Assembly (NCBI GenBank): GCA_947592005.1
Contig: CANQDJ010000003.1
Span: forward strand, 1 to 64,000
Reading direction: 5' to 3'
DNA: 64,000 nt
Source of the DNA: an uncultured Anaeroplasma sp.
Lineage (GTDB): Bacteria > Bacillota_I > Bacilli_A > Acholeplasmatales > Anaeroplasmataceae
Below, in pieces: positions 33,000-43,521 of the stretch. Position numbers and translations under genes: made by a program. The stretch's first letter is position 1. The number at the start of each line of letters is the position of its first letter. The notes under the pieces were generated by a model. That model made no database searches and was not told the DNA's origin. It was given only the letters and a program-made list of their open reading frames with translations.

Positions 33000-33512
33000 A
33001 TGGATTATATTTTAAATCGAAGAAGTATCAGAAAGTTTGATTTGTCAAAGAAGATTGCTTATGAAGAATTGGTAGAACTTTGTCGATATGGAGAATCCGC
33101 TCCTTCGGCAAGAAAACAAAAATCTAGAGAATATATAGTGATTGACGATTATACGATTATTGAACAATTATCCGAAGTTTCTAAAGGTTCGATGATTTTA
33201 AAAAATTGTAATACAATGATTGCGGTTATTGGTAAAGATCCTATGGAACTTCCTACTCCGCATATGCAAGCCCAAGATTTATCCGCTGCGACGGAAAATA
33301 TTCTACTTGCGGCAACCTCGAAAGGATATGGAAGTTGTTGGATTGGAATTTATCCATTGGAAGATCGGGTTTCTCGGGCAAATGCTATTTTGAATGTAAC
33401 GGGGAATCGGTTTGTATTTTCGCTTATAGCGTTAGGCTATCCTTCAGAAAAAGATTGTTTCTTTGATGCCGACAAACTGGATTCTCGCAATATCATTCAC
33501 AACAGGTATTGA
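33000..33512 (+). CDS. nitroreductase family protein
   Basis: RRSIRKFDLSKKI, GYGSCWIGIYPLEDRV, ALGYPSEK. Confidence 0.9.
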   Translation: MDYILNRRSIRKFDLSKKIAYEELVELCRYGESAPSARKQKSREYIVIDDYTIIEQLSEVSKGSMILKNCNTMIAVIGKDPMELPTPHMQAQDLSAATENILLAATSKGYGSCWIGIYPLEDRVSRANAILNVTGNRFVFSLIALGYPSEKDCFFDADKLDSRNIIHNRY

Positions 33513-33513
33513 T

Positions 33514-34323
33514 ATGCCGGAACTTCCGGAAGTCGAAACGGTGCGTAAAGCACTACTCTCTTTGGTCGGAAAAGAAATAGAGAGTATAGATATTTATTAT
33601 GATAAGATTGTCGAGGATAAAGAAGGATTTCAAAAAAACGTAATCGGTAAAACGATATTGGATATGAAACGATATGGGAAATATTTATTGTTTGAATTGG
33701 AAAACGGATATATTGTTTCTCATTTACGAATGGAAGGGAAGTATTTCTATTCGGAGAACAAACCGATTTTATTACCGCATATTCATGTTGTATTTCGATT
33801 TCATGATTCTTCGGTATTATGTTATCAAGATGTTCGTAAATTCGGGAGAATGATGTTTAAGAAAAAAGAAGAATTATATCAAACAAAACCATTTATTGAT
33901 TTGGGAATCGATCCGATTTTGTGTAAAGAAATTGAAATTTGGCGAATTTATGATAAAATAAGGAAGAAACATATACCGATAAAAACTATTTTATTGGATC
34001 AAAGTATTCTTTGCGGATTGGGAAATATTTATGCAGACGAAGTGTTATACGCAAGCCATATTCTTCCTACTCGTGAAGGGTCTTCTTTGAAACTGGAGGA
34101 GGTTGAGGCAATTCTGAATCAAAGTAGGATTATTTTGTCTAAAGCGATTGAATATAAAGGAACTACCATTCGTAGTTATACCTCTTCTTTGAATGTAAAA
34201 GGAGAGTATCAACAATTTTTGATGGTTCATACAAAAAATATTTGTCCTTTTTGTATGAAAACTTTGGAGAAAAAGAAAATATCTGGTAGGACAACCTACT
34301 TTTGTAAGGAGTGCCAAAAATAA
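33514..34323 (+). CDS. mutM: formamidopyrimidine-DNA glycosylase
   Basis: MPELPEVETVRKAL, LLDQSILCGLGNIYADEVLY, C-terminal CxxC...CxxC zinc finger. Confidence 0.96.
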   Translation: MPELPEVETVRKALLSLVGKEIESIDIYYDKIVEDKEGFQKNVIGKTILDMKRYGKYLLFELENGYIVSHLRMEGKYFYSENKPILLPHIHVVFRFHDSSVLCYQDVRKFGRMMFKKKEELYQTKPFIDLGIDPILCKEIEIWRIYDKIRKKHIPIKTILLDQSILCGLGNIYADEVLYASHILPTREGSSLKLEEVEAILNQSRIILSKAIEYKGTTIRSYTSSLNVKGEYQQFLMVHTKNICPFCMKTLEKKKISGRTTYFCKECQK

Positions 34324-34325
34324 AT

Positions 34326-34934
34326 ATGAAACGTATTATCGGAGTTACCGGTGGAATTGCCAGTGGAAAAAGCAATGTATGTCATGTGATTTCTTCTTTG
34401 GGATATTCGGTTATTGATAGTGATGCGATCAGTAGAGAACTTTCTGAGAAAGGGAAACCGTTGTATAATGCCATTGTCGGTCGATTCGGGACGGAATATT
34501 TAGATGAAGAAGGAAATTTGAATAGGAGTAAATTGGGAAAATTGATTTTTCGTAATTCCGCTGCTAAATTGGTATTGAATCAAACGACACACCCTATTAT
34601 TGTGGAAGAGATTAAAAAAAGAATCAAGGAACAGCCGGACGGAATTATCTTTATTGAAATACCTTTATTGTTTGAATCCAAATTGGAGTATCTATGTGAT
34701 AAAATTATTTGTGTATTTTTATCTAAAAAACAACAAGTTCTTCGTTTGATGGAACGAGAAGGAATTGATGAAGATTATGCTTTGGCTAAAATTCATTCCC
34801 AAATGGATTTATATATGAAAAAAGAATTATCCGATTATGTTATCGATAGTCAAGGTAGTTTTGAACAAACCGAAGAAGCGGTTATACAAGTGATTAATCA
34901 AATCAAAGGAGAAGAAAAAAATGGCAATTATTGA
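34326..34934 (+). CDS. coaE: dephospho-CoA kinase
   Basis: IIGVTGGIASGKSNV, IDSDAISREL, EIPLLFESKLE. Confidence 0.95.
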   Translation: MKRIIGVTGGIASGKSNVCHVISSLGYSVIDSDAISRELSEKGKPLYNAIVGRFGTEYLDEEGNLNRSKLGKLIFRNSAAKLVLNQTTHPIIVEEIKKRIKEQPDGIIFIEIPLLFESKLEYLCDKIICVFLSKKQQVLRLMEREGIDEDYALAKIHSQMDLYMKKELSDYVIDSQGSFEQTEEAVIQVINQIKGEEKNGNY

Positions 34935-35268
34935 AACGAAAGAAAACGCAACGGATCCGGTATTGCAAACGCATTATTATAAAGCGTCTTATGATCAAAT
35001 CAAAGAAGTATATTTGGAAACCGTAAAAAGGCTTCACCATAAAGTATTGTCTATGAATGATGATTATGGGGAAGTATTTTCCGAAACGTTTCATTTATCT
35101 TGTACGGCTAAGATTATTATGCAGACGCCGAAAGAAACGTCTATTGATTTTTATATTGATTCGGAGTACCTTTTCTTTAGCGGTAAAAAGGCAAAAAAAT
35201 TTATCACTGAAGTTTATACTTCTATCGAGAAAAAATATGAATTAAAGGGATTGAGTTTACATAAATAG
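34921..35268 (+). CDS. conserved-looking hypothetical protein between coaE and dnaB
   Basis: 115-aa ORF, ATG overlaps coaE stop, same strand and tight spacing; no family recognised. Confidence 0.7.
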   Translation: MAIIETKENATDPVLQTHYYKASYDQIKEVYLETVKRLHHKVLSMNDDYGEVFSETFHLSCTAKIIMQTPKETSIDFYIDSEYLFFSGKKAKKFITEVYTSIEKKYELKGLSLHK

Positions 35269-35278
35269 GAGGGATAGA

Positions 35279-36451
35279 ATGGCAATAAAGGCAGTCGACG
35301 GCAATTCAAAACTTAATATTTATGCTAGTTTTACATTATCGAATGATGATGTTTCGGCACTATCTTTATTGTATGCCCCTTTGATCGGAAGCGATGCGTA
35401 TATGTTGTATATGGGTTTGCATTCGCTATTGGAACGGAATAATTTAAAGAGCGAAGAAATGATTCATCAAGATTTATTTGATATATATTCTTTTACCCCT
35501 TCCGGTTTTACTAAGGCAAGAATTCAATTAGAAGGTATTGGGCTTTTAATCGTTTATGAAACGAAGGAAAAAAACTATATTTATGTTTTATGTCCTCCTT
35601 TAACGGCTAAAAACTTTATAAAAGATGCGACACTTGGATTATATTTGTATTCTAAAATAAGAAAAGAAACATTTGATTTTATTTATAATCATTTTAAAAT
35701 AGAAAAAATCGATAAAAACGAATGTGTCAATGTGACAAAGAGTTTTGATGAAGTGTTTACTTCTTATTTGGATAGTGATATTACATTTGATAAGTTTAAA
35801 TATATTTTGGGTAAGAAACCGAATAAGAATTTAAAGATAAAGGATTATAAGTTCAATTTTGACGCTTTTGTCAAAGAAATCAATGTGGATTTTTTGGATA
35901 CGGGAGTCAATAAGAATTTTGAAGAACAAATTTGTAATTTGGCTTTTGTCTATGGATTTGATGAATTGGAAATGGTGGGTTTGTATCAAGATTCTATCAA
36001 TAAAAGCGGATTATATGATTATCGTTTATTGAAAAACAAAGCCAATCAACTTTTCATTTATAAACGGAATATGAAGGCTCCGAAATTGGTTCATAAAGAT
36101 GAAGTAGCGGTGGAAAATCAAGAATTGATTTCTTATTTAGAAAATACACCGAGTGCGGTTTTATTGGAAGATGTTATCCCGAATTATCCCGAACGGTATC
36201 TAAAGACGATTGAAGAAGTTTATGCCAATATCGAACTTCCTAGAGGGGTATTGAATTGTATGATTTTAAAAGTTATTCGGGATAAAGGCGGAGAGTTACC
36301 TACTCTTAATTATTTTAAGAAAATGAGTCAATCTTGGATAACGGATAATATTTTTTCTACCCAAGATGCCATTAAGTATGTAACGACGTTGAATGATAAA
36401 AATATACCGCAAAAGAAAGCCAGTACGATTAAAGGGTGGGACGAAATATGA
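35279..36451 (+). CDS. dnaB: replication initiation/membrane attachment protein (Gram-positive DnaB, DnaB/DnaD domains)
   Basis: LSLLYAPLIGSDAYMLYMGL, C-terminal DnaB_2 (VLNCMILKVIRDKGGELPTLNYFKKMSQSW), followed by dnaI. Confidence 0.88.
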   Translation: MAIKAVDGNSKLNIYASFTLSNDDVSALSLLYAPLIGSDAYMLYMGLHSLLERNNLKSEEMIHQDLFDIYSFTPSGFTKARIQLEGIGLLIVYETKEKNYIYVLCPPLTAKNFIKDATLGLYLYSKIRKETFDFIYNHFKIEKIDKNECVNVTKSFDEVFTSYLDSDITFDKFKYILGKKPNKNLKIKDYKFNFDAFVKEINVDFLDTGVNKNFEEQICNLAFVYGFDELEMVGLYQDSINKSGLYDYRLLKNKANQLFIYKRNMKAPKLVHKDEVAVENQELISYLENTPSAVLLEDVIPNYPERYLKTIEEVYANIELPRGVLNCMILKVIRDKGGELPTLNYFKKMSQSWITDNIFSTQDAIKYVTTLNDKNIPQKKASTIKGWDEI

Positions 36452-37311
36452 AAAAATACGAATTTCAATCCGATCCGAATGTGGTGAAGGATTATATTGA
36501 ACAGGTAGCGGAAAAACTGCCTCAATATGATGTCAATATATATAATGTGAATGATTTTCAAGTTTTATTGACGGAAAAAGAGAATTGTCGTAAATGCAAA
36601 GGGTTAGCCGAATGTAAGAATGCGAATTATGGATTATTTACAGTTTATAATGACGATTATTTTTCTTTGCAGGAATGTCGATATCGTAAAACGGAACAAA
36701 AGCGGATTTTTGAGCATAATTTGATTAAAACTCTGTATTTACCGCAAAAGATTTTAGAGGCTACAATGGAGGATTTCGATCAAAATACCGGAAGTCGAAA
36801 AGAGATTTTTAAATTCGTTGTCGATTTTATTTCCAATTATACGAAAGATTCCAAGAAACAGGGTTTATATCTATATGGTTCTTTTTCTATCGGAAAAACT
36901 TATACGTTGGCTTGTATTGCCAATGAACTTGCCAGAAATAATATTTCTTGTTTATTGATTTATTTTCCGGATTTGGTTGTTGATTTGAAAAACGCAATCA
37001 ATACCCCACAACGATTTGAAGAATTGATCAATATGTTAAAATCTATCGAAGTTTTAATGTTAGACGATTTGGGTAGTGAAAATATAACTCCGTGGGTAAG
37101 AGATGAGATATTGGGACCTATTATCAATTATCGGGTATTGGAAAATAAACCGATTTTCATTTCTTCGAATTTAAAGCCGAATGATTTGGTTATTCATTTG
37201 GCGATAACCGAAACGCCGTCGAATCAAATTAAGGCGGAAAGAATCGTTTCTCGATTAAAGGCTTTGGTTCAGTATATCAGTATGGACGACGGGCAAAAAT
37301 ATTCGAGATAA
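36448..37311 (+). CDS. dnaI: primosomal protein DnaI
   Basis: GLYLYGSFSIGKTYTLACIANEL, VLMLDDLGSENITPWVRDEIL. Confidence 0.93.
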   Translation: MKKYEFQSDPNVVKDYIEQVAEKLPQYDVNIYNVNDFQVLLTEKENCRKCKGLAECKNANYGLFTVYNDDYFSLQECRYRKTEQKRIFEHNLIKTLYLPQKILEATMEDFDQNTGSRKEIFKFVVDFISNYTKDSKKQGLYLYGSFSIGKTYTLACIANELARNNISCLLIYFPDLVVDLKNAINTPQRFEELINMLKSIEVLMLDDLGSENITPWVRDEILGPIINYRVLENKPIFISSNLKPNDLVIHLAITETPSNQIKAERIVSRLKALVQYISMDDGQKYSR

Positions 37312-37379
37312 GGAAGAAAATGATCTTTTGAATTTAGGATTGATTTTCATAAAAAAAATAGTATAATTAAATTGTCAAT

Positions 37380-37597
37380 GATAAAGGATATGATTCTGAG
37401 TTTTATTTTTCAGAGAGGATATGGTTGGTGAAAATATCTAAATGGATTCAGGAATTACTCCCTTTTTAGACGAACGGAGGAAATGCCGTTCCGTAGGATT
37501 CGCGTTAAGAATTTTGAGGTGTTAGAGTAATAATCTAAAATTAAGGTGGTACCGCGGATATTCGTCCTTAGAGAAATCTAAGGATTTTTATTTTTTC
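37380..37597 (+). promoter_or_regulatory. T-box leader of thrS
   Basis: aaggtggtaccgcgg (37543-37557), terminator tccttagagaaatctaaggatttttattttt, candidate ACU specifier at 37457-37459. Confidence 0.93.
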
Positions 37598-37612
37598 AAG
37601 GAGGGATTCAAT

Positions 37613-39514
37613 ATGATTGAGATTCAATTAAAAGACGGAAGTAAAAAAGAAGTAAAAGAAGGCACAAAAATTATAGAATTGGCAAAGGAATTATCTCCGA
37701 GTTTGGCCAAAAAGAGTATTTGTGCAAAATTAGATAATCAATTGGTGGATTTGAAAACACCATTATTGCAGAATGCAGTGTTGGAACTTGTTTTACAAGA
37801 TACTCTTGAAGCGTTTGAGGTCCTAAATCATTCTTGTGCTCATTTAATGGCTCAAGCGATGAAGCGGTTATATCCGAATACTTGTTTCGGTGTGGGCCCT
37901 GCGATAGAAGAAGGATTTTATTATGATTTTTATGTAGATAGTCCGATTACTTTGGAAGATTTACCAAAGATTGAAAATGAAATGAAAAAGATTGTCAAAG
38001 AAAATTTGCCGATCGTACATACGATGGTATCGAAAGATACCGCCAAACAACAATTTCATAATGATAAGTTTAAAATGGAGTTAATCGATGCCATAGATTC
38101 TGATGAAGTGGGAATTTATACGCAGGGAGAATATGCCGATGTTTGTCGTGGACCGCACGTTATTTCTACGGGAGTATTAAAAAATTTTAAGTTATTGAAT
38201 GTGGCAGGAGCGTATTGGCGAGGGGATTCCAAAAATGAAATGCTTACTCGTATTTATGGTACTTGTTGGGCTACAAGTGAAGAATTGGAAGCCCATTTGC
38301 ATAATTTAGAGGAGCGAAAAAAGAGAGATCATAGAAGATTGGGTAAAGAATTAGGATTATTTATGCTTTCGGAATATGGTCCGGGCTTGCCGTTTTGGTT
38401 GCCGAAAGGATATCAATTAAGACGGACTTTGGAGGATTTTTGGTTGAATCTTCATAAAGAACGAGGATATTTGACAATCAATACGCCGATTATGTTAAAT
38501 CGAGAATTATGGGAAACTTCCGGGCATTGGGATCATTATAAGGAAGATATGTTTACCATCGAAGTAGAAGATGGAACGTACGCAATCAAACCGATGAATT
38601 GTCCGGGTGCGATATTGGTTTATAAAAATGAATTGCATTCCTATAAAGATTTACCACTTCGATACAGCGAATTGGGAAATGTCCATCGATATGAGGCTTC
38701 GGGAGCATTAAACGGTTTATTCCGAGTTCGTGGTTTCACACAAGATGATGCCCATATTTTACTTAGGGAAGAACAAGTAGGAGAAGAAGTTGCGAGAATT
38801 TTATCGTTGTATGATTATGTATATTCTGTGTTCGGATTGGATTATTCTATTGAATTATCTACTCGTCCGGAAGAGAATTATATTGGTTCTATTGATGTAT
38901 GGAATACGGCGGAAGAAGCGTTGGAAAAGGCTTGTCTTGCTACAGGGCATCAATTTAAAATCAATCCGGGAGATGGAGCGTTTTACGGACCGAAGTTGGA
39001 TTTTAAACTTCGGGATTCTATGAATCGAATTTGGCAATGTGGAACGGTTCAATTAGATATGCAGTTACCTGGAAGATTTAATTGTACTTATATAGCGGAA
39101 GACGGCACGAAAAAGACACCGGTTATGATTCATAGGGCTTGTTTTGGTTCTTTGGAGCGATTTATCGGTATTTTGATTGAGAATTATGCCGGTGCTTTTC
39201 CTTGTTGGTTAGCCCCTGTTCAGGTTAAAATTATTCCTGTTTCATTGGAAAAGCATAAGATGTATTGTGAAAAGTTACAAAAAGAGTTTGCCGAAAATAA
39301 AATTCGTTTCGAAGTAGATGAAAGAGAAGAAAAAATGGGATATAAAATTAGAGAAGCCCAAACACAAAAGATTCCATATACTTTGGTAATCGGAGATAAA
39401 GAAGTAGAATCCAATTTGGTAACATATCGGAAATATGGTTCACAAGAACAAGTAACGATTTCAAAAGATGAGTTTATCGAACGGATAGCGAAACATAATA
39501 AAGAGTTAAATTAA
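37613..39514 (+). CDS. thrS: threonyl-tRNA synthetase
   Basis: TGS domain, HSCAHLMAQAMKRLYP, MNCPGAILVYKNELHSYKDLPLRYSELGNVHRYE. Confidence 0.98.
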   Translation: MIEIQLKDGSKKEVKEGTKIIELAKELSPSLAKKSICAKLDNQLVDLKTPLLQNAVLELVLQDTLEAFEVLNHSCAHLMAQAMKRLYPNTCFGVGPAIEEGFYYDFYVDSPITLEDLPKIENEMKKIVKENLPIVHTMVSKDTAKQQFHNDKFKMELIDAIDSDEVGIYTQGEYADVCRGPHVISTGVLKNFKLLNVAGAYWRGDSKNEMLTRIYGTCWATSEELEAHLHNLEERKKRDHRRLGKELGLFMLSEYGPGLPFWLPKGYQLRRTLEDFWLNLHKERGYLTINTPIMLNRELWETSGHWDHYKEDMFTIEVEDGTYAIKPMNCPGAILVYKNELHSYKDLPLRYSELGNVHRYEASGALNGLFRVRGFTQDDAHILLREEQVGEEVARILSLYDYVYSVFGLDYSIELSTRPEENYIGSIDVWNTAEEALEKACLATGHQFKINPGDGAFYGPKLDFKLRDSMNRIWQCGTVQLDMQLPGRFNCTYIAEDGTKKTPVMIHRACFGSLERFIGILIENYAGAFPCWLAPVQVKIIPVSLEKHKMYCEKLQKEFAENKIRFEVDEREEKMGYKIREAQTQKIPYTLVIGDKEVESNLVTYRKYGSQEQVTISKDEFIERIAKHNKELN

Positions 39515-39516
39515 AT

Positions 39517-39545
39517 AAAAAGCCTAGAAATCTAGGCTTTTATTC
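39517..39545 (+). terminator. terminator after thrS
   Basis: aaaaagcctagaaatctaggctttta. Confidence 0.8.
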
Positions 39546-39562
39546 TAATAGGAGATGAGAGT

Positions 39563-41101
39563 ATGGCATTGTTGGAAGTGGAAAATTTAAGATTCAAATA
39601 TACGGACACCGACTTATTCAATGATGTTCATTTTCGTATTCTCCCTAAGGAACATATTGTATTGGTAGGAGAAAATGGTAGCGGTAAATCGACATTTTTA
39701 AATTTGATTGCCAAAAATTTAATTCCGGATTCGGGAAAGATATCTTGGTTGAATCAAACTCGATATGGATATTTAGATCAGCATTTGAAAGTGAAAACGG
39801 ATATTTCAGTATATGATTATATTACCGAAGTATTTCGTCCTTTGTTGGAAAAAGAACAAAAAATGAATGCATATTATGAAAAATTGAGTGATTGTTCGGA
39901 ACAAGAAATGGAGAAATATTTGACGTATGCTCAAAGTATTCAAGAAGAATTGGAAGATAGCGGATTTTATGCGATGAATTCTACATTGAATAATATGTTA
40001 AACGGATTGGGAATTCAGCATATAGGGTTGGATACTCATTTAAAGAATTTAAGCGGAGGGCAAAGAGCCAAAGTTTATTTGGCAAAACTTCTATTGGAAC
40101 AACCCGATGTGATTTTAATGGACGAACCTACGAATTTTTTGGATTCGCAACATATTGAATGGTTGGCAAAGTATTTGGTGGATTTTCCTAAGGCTTTTGT
40201 TGTTATCAGCCATGACGAATCTTTTTTAAGAAAAATAGGTATGGTTGTTTACCATCTTCAAAATAAGACATTGGTTCGTTATAATATGCCGTATGAATTG
40301 TTTTTAAAAGAAAAGGATATTCGTTCCGAACAATATAAAAAAGCGTATGAAAATCAACAGAAGTATATTAAAAAGACAGAAGAATTTATTGCGAAAAACA
40401 TTGTTCGTGCAACGACAACCAAACAGGCTCAATCTCGTAGAAAGGCTTTGGAGAAGTTGAATAAATTGGAAAAACCGAAAAGTCATGAGCCGATGCATCT
40501 CCATTTTCCTTTTTCCAAAGAATTGGGAGCGGAAGTTTTAAGATTACGTGATTTAACGGTCGGATATGGAGATAAAGTGGTTTTATCCCATTTGGATTTT
40601 TTGTTGAAACACAATCAAAAAATTGTAATTTTAGGAAAAAACGGTATTGGGAAATCGACGATTATAAAGACGATTATGGGCATTCTTCCTCCGATTTCCG
40701 GAGAATATATATGGAATCCATCGTCTACTTTAAATTATTTTGCCCAAGAAGAAGAGTATGATGCCTATATTACACCGATTGGGTATTTAAGGTATTTTTA
40801 TCATTTAAAAACCGATGGAGAATTGCGAAGTATTTTGGCAAATGCAGGAATTAAAGGCGATTTGGCGACGAAACCGATGAGAGAGTTATCCGGAGGTCAA
40901 CAAACGAAAGTTAGGTTAGCATTAATGACAATGAAAAAAAGCAACATTTTAATTTTTGATGAACCCACCAATCATTTAGATGTTGCTTCCAAAGCGGAGT
41001 TATGGACTGCCATCGATCAATTTCAAGGAAGTGTGATTTTGGTTACACACGAGGACGACTTTTATGAAGGATTGGTCGACATGGAATTACGATTTGAGTA
41101 A
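39563..41101 (+). CDS. ABC-F family ATP-binding protein
   Basis: two ATPase domains GENGSGKSTFL / GKNGIGKSTII, LSGGQ x2, DEPTNFLD / DEPTNHLD, no TMs. Confidence 0.93.
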   Translation: MALLEVENLRFKYTDTDLFNDVHFRILPKEHIVLVGENGSGKSTFLNLIAKNLIPDSGKISWLNQTRYGYLDQHLKVKTDISVYDYITEVFRPLLEKEQKMNAYYEKLSDCSEQEMEKYLTYAQSIQEELEDSGFYAMNSTLNNMLNGLGIQHIGLDTHLKNLSGGQRAKVYLAKLLLEQPDVILMDEPTNFLDSQHIEWLAKYLVDFPKAFVVISHDESFLRKIGMVVYHLQNKTLVRYNMPYELFLKEKDIRSEQYKKAYENQQKYIKKTEEFIAKNIVRATTTKQAQSRRKALEKLNKLEKPKSHEPMHLHFPFSKELGAEVLRLRDLTVGYGDKVVLSHLDFLLKHNQKIVILGKNGIGKSTIIKTIMGILPPISGEYIWNPSSTLNYFAQEEEYDAYITPIGYLRYFYHLKTDGELRSILANAGIKGDLATKPMRELSGGQQTKVRLALMTMKKSNILIFDEPTNHLDVASKAELWTAIDQFQGSVILVTHEDDFYEGLVDMELRFE

Positions 41102-41130
41102 GATATTTTATAAAGATATCTTACTTTTTC
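41098..41130. terminator. bidirectional terminator
   Basis: agtaagatatttt ataaa gatatcttactttt. Confidence 0.75.
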
Positions 41131-42013
41131 TTTCGTTTTGATATACTTCGATAATCTCATTTAATACGTCCAAATGGGTAAAATCTTTATGATAGACGAC
41201 ATTTAATTCTCGAATCATACTTAGATTTTCAATCGCTAATGTTTTGAAATGGTTTTTTTCAATATCTTTCAAACAAGAACTTTTGGCTAAAATAGAGATA
41301 CCATAGTTATTTCGAACCAAATCCTTTATCATAGCGATGTTATCGATTTCCATCGAAACATCAAAATTGGAGATATCTTCTCCGATTCCTTTTAAATGAT
41401 CTGCAAATAATTGTGTTGTTCCGGAATTACGAGAACGGAGAATTAAAGTTTGTTTTTTTAAATCAGCGATAGAGATCATATTCTTTTTGGATAATGGATT
41501 TTGATTGGATACGGCAAGAACAAGACTATCTGTATCAAGTAGGATATAGTTTAGTTTATCGTCGTATATTTTTCCGTCGACAAAGGCAATATCCAATTCA
41601 AAATTCTTAATTTTACTATAAAGATTTTTTATATTATCTGTAAAAATATTTATATGTAAATTTTCTTTTTGTAAAGAATACTTTGCCAAAATTCTACTTA
41701 GAATACTGCTTTCGGCAGAAGGAGTAAGCCCGATATTCAACCGTTGAATATTGGATTTGTTATCTTCTAGTGCCTGAATCATATTTGTATATAAATTATG
41801 TAGACGAGTGGCGTATTTAACCACGATTTTTCCTTCTTCCGTCAATTCGACGTTATGGTTTTTACGATGAAAGATTTTAATATTCAGTTCACTTTCTAAT
41901 TGTTTGATATGAGTGCTGATTGCCGGTTGAGTTAAATTTAATTCTTCGGCGGCTTTAGAGTAGTTGCAAGTTTTCGCAACGGTTAAAAGGGTAAGTAGTC
42001 TTGCGGTTATCAT
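41108..42013 (-). CDS. LysR family transcriptional regulator
   Basis: LLTVAKTCNYSKAAEELNLTQPAISTHIKQLESELNIKIFHR. Confidence 0.93.
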   Translation of the reverse strand: MITARLLTLLTVAKTCNYSKAAEELNLTQPAISTHIKQLESELNIKIFHRKNHNVELTEEGKIVVKYATRLHNLYTNMIQALEDNKSNIQRLNIGLTPSAESSILSRILAKYSLQKENLHINIFTDNIKNLYSKIKNFELDIAFVDGKIYDDKLNYILLDTDSLVLAVSNQNPLSKKNMISIADLKKQTLILRSRNSGTTQLFADHLKGIGEDISNFDVSMEIDNIAMIKDLVRNNYGISILAKSSCLKDIEKNHFKTLAIENLSMIRELNVVYHKDFTHLDVLNEIIEVYQNERKSKISL

Positions 42014-42105
42014 AAAAACTCCTGTTATAATAAAATTTTATATCTATATTAAATATTATAATTTGATTTTTAAAAAAAGCAAGCATAAAATAAAGGAAAG
42101 TATGA

Positions 42106-43470
42106 ATGGGGCAGTATAGTATGGATCATTTTGAATTTTACAATCAACTTTCCGAACCGACAAAAATATTATTGGCTTTAAGCGTTATGTTGTTGGCTGG
42201 GTTTTTATTAACAAGAATAACTAAATTATTGAAATTGCCTAATGTAAGCGGATATATTATAGCGGGAATCCTTATCGGTCCGTATTGTTTGGATTTAATA
42301 TCTAAGGATATCATTCAACATATGGATTTTGTGAGTGATATTGCGTTAAGTTTTATCGCTTTCGGAGTAGGGAAATTTTTTAAAAAAGATGTATTGAAAA
42401 AAGTAGGCGGTAAAGTAATTGTCATTACAATTTTTGAAGCACTGATGGCTATGCTTGTCATTTCGATATCGATGCATTTTATTTTCCATTTGGATTGGAA
42501 TTTCGCTTTGTTATTGGGAGCGATTGCTTCCGCTACCGCTCCTGCTTCTACGATGATGACGATAAAACAATATAAGGCAGAAGGGGAATTTGTCAATATT
42601 TTGCTTCAAGTGGTTGCGTTAGATGATATAGTTTGTTTGTTGGCATTTAGTGTCGCTACGTCTTTTGTTTCCGCCTCCGAAGGTGGGATTCAGGTTATGG
42701 AGATTATTAAACCGATAGGGTTTAATATTTTGGCTATTTTACTTGGTGCGGTGTTGGCTATTATTTTAAGATTGGTTCTTAATCCGAAAAGAAGTAAAGA
42801 AAATCGATTGATTTTGGTAATTATGGAACTTTTATTGATTTGTGGCCTTTGTTCGATTATGAATATTTCTCCTTTGTTATGTTGTATGATATTTAGTACG
42901 GTATATATTAATATTACGGACGACAGTTATCTGTTCCACCAAATAGATAATTTTACTCCTCCGATTATGTTATTGTTTTTTGTGTTGTCGGGAATGCGGT
43001 TGGATTTAACTACTTTAACTACCGTCGGAATTATCGGAGTTGCGTATTTTATCATTCGTATTTTAGGTAAATATGTCGGATCTTTTATCGGCTGTGCCAT
43101 TACGAAACAAAACAAGAATATACGGAATAATTTAGGTTTGGCTTTGATTCCGCAAGCGGGAGTCGCTATCGGTCTTTCTGTTTTAGGCCAGCGATTGTTG
43201 CCAACGGATTTGGGAAATTTGTTGTCTACGATAATTTTATCTTCTTCCGTTTTATATGAATTTATCGGCCCTGCGTGTGCGAAAGCGTCTTTGTTTTTAT
43301 CTCATTCGATTGAATGGCAGAAAAAAAGAAGAAAAACAGAAGATATTTTACACGAGGAAGCCAAAGAAAATTTGGAATTGTTGTTGAAAGAAGTAGAAGA
43401 AAGTACACCGAAGGAAACGGAAAAGGAAGAAACAAAGTACGATTTGGTGATTTATAAGCCGAAATCGTAA
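42106..43470 (+). CDS. CPA2-type cation:proton antiporter
   Basis: LPNVSGYIIAGILIGPYCL, LGAIASATAPASTMMTIKQY, LGLALIPQAGVAIGLS. Confidence 0.88.
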   Translation: MGQYSMDHFEFYNQLSEPTKILLALSVMLLAGFLLTRITKLLKLPNVSGYIIAGILIGPYCLDLISKDIIQHMDFVSDIALSFIAFGVGKFFKKDVLKKVGGKVIVITIFEALMAMLVISISMHFIFHLDWNFALLLGAIASATAPASTMMTIKQYKAEGEFVNILLQVVALDDIVCLLAFSVATSFVSASEGGIQVMEIIKPIGFNILAILLGAVLAIILRLVLNPKRSKENRLILVIMELLLICGLCSIMNISPLLCCMIFSTVYINITDDSYLFHQIDNFTPPIMLLFFVLSGMRLDLTTLTTVGIIGVAYFIIRILGKYVGSFIGCAITKQNKNIRNNLGLALIPQAGVAIGLSVLGQRLLPTDLGNLLSTIILSSSVLYEFIGPACAKASLFLSHSIEWQKKRRKTEDILHEEAKENLELLLKEVEESTPKETEKEETKYDLVIYKPKS

Positions 43471-43521
43471 ATAATTTAAAAAAATAAAGAAATCCCACTA
43501 TTATTATATAGAGGGATAAAA

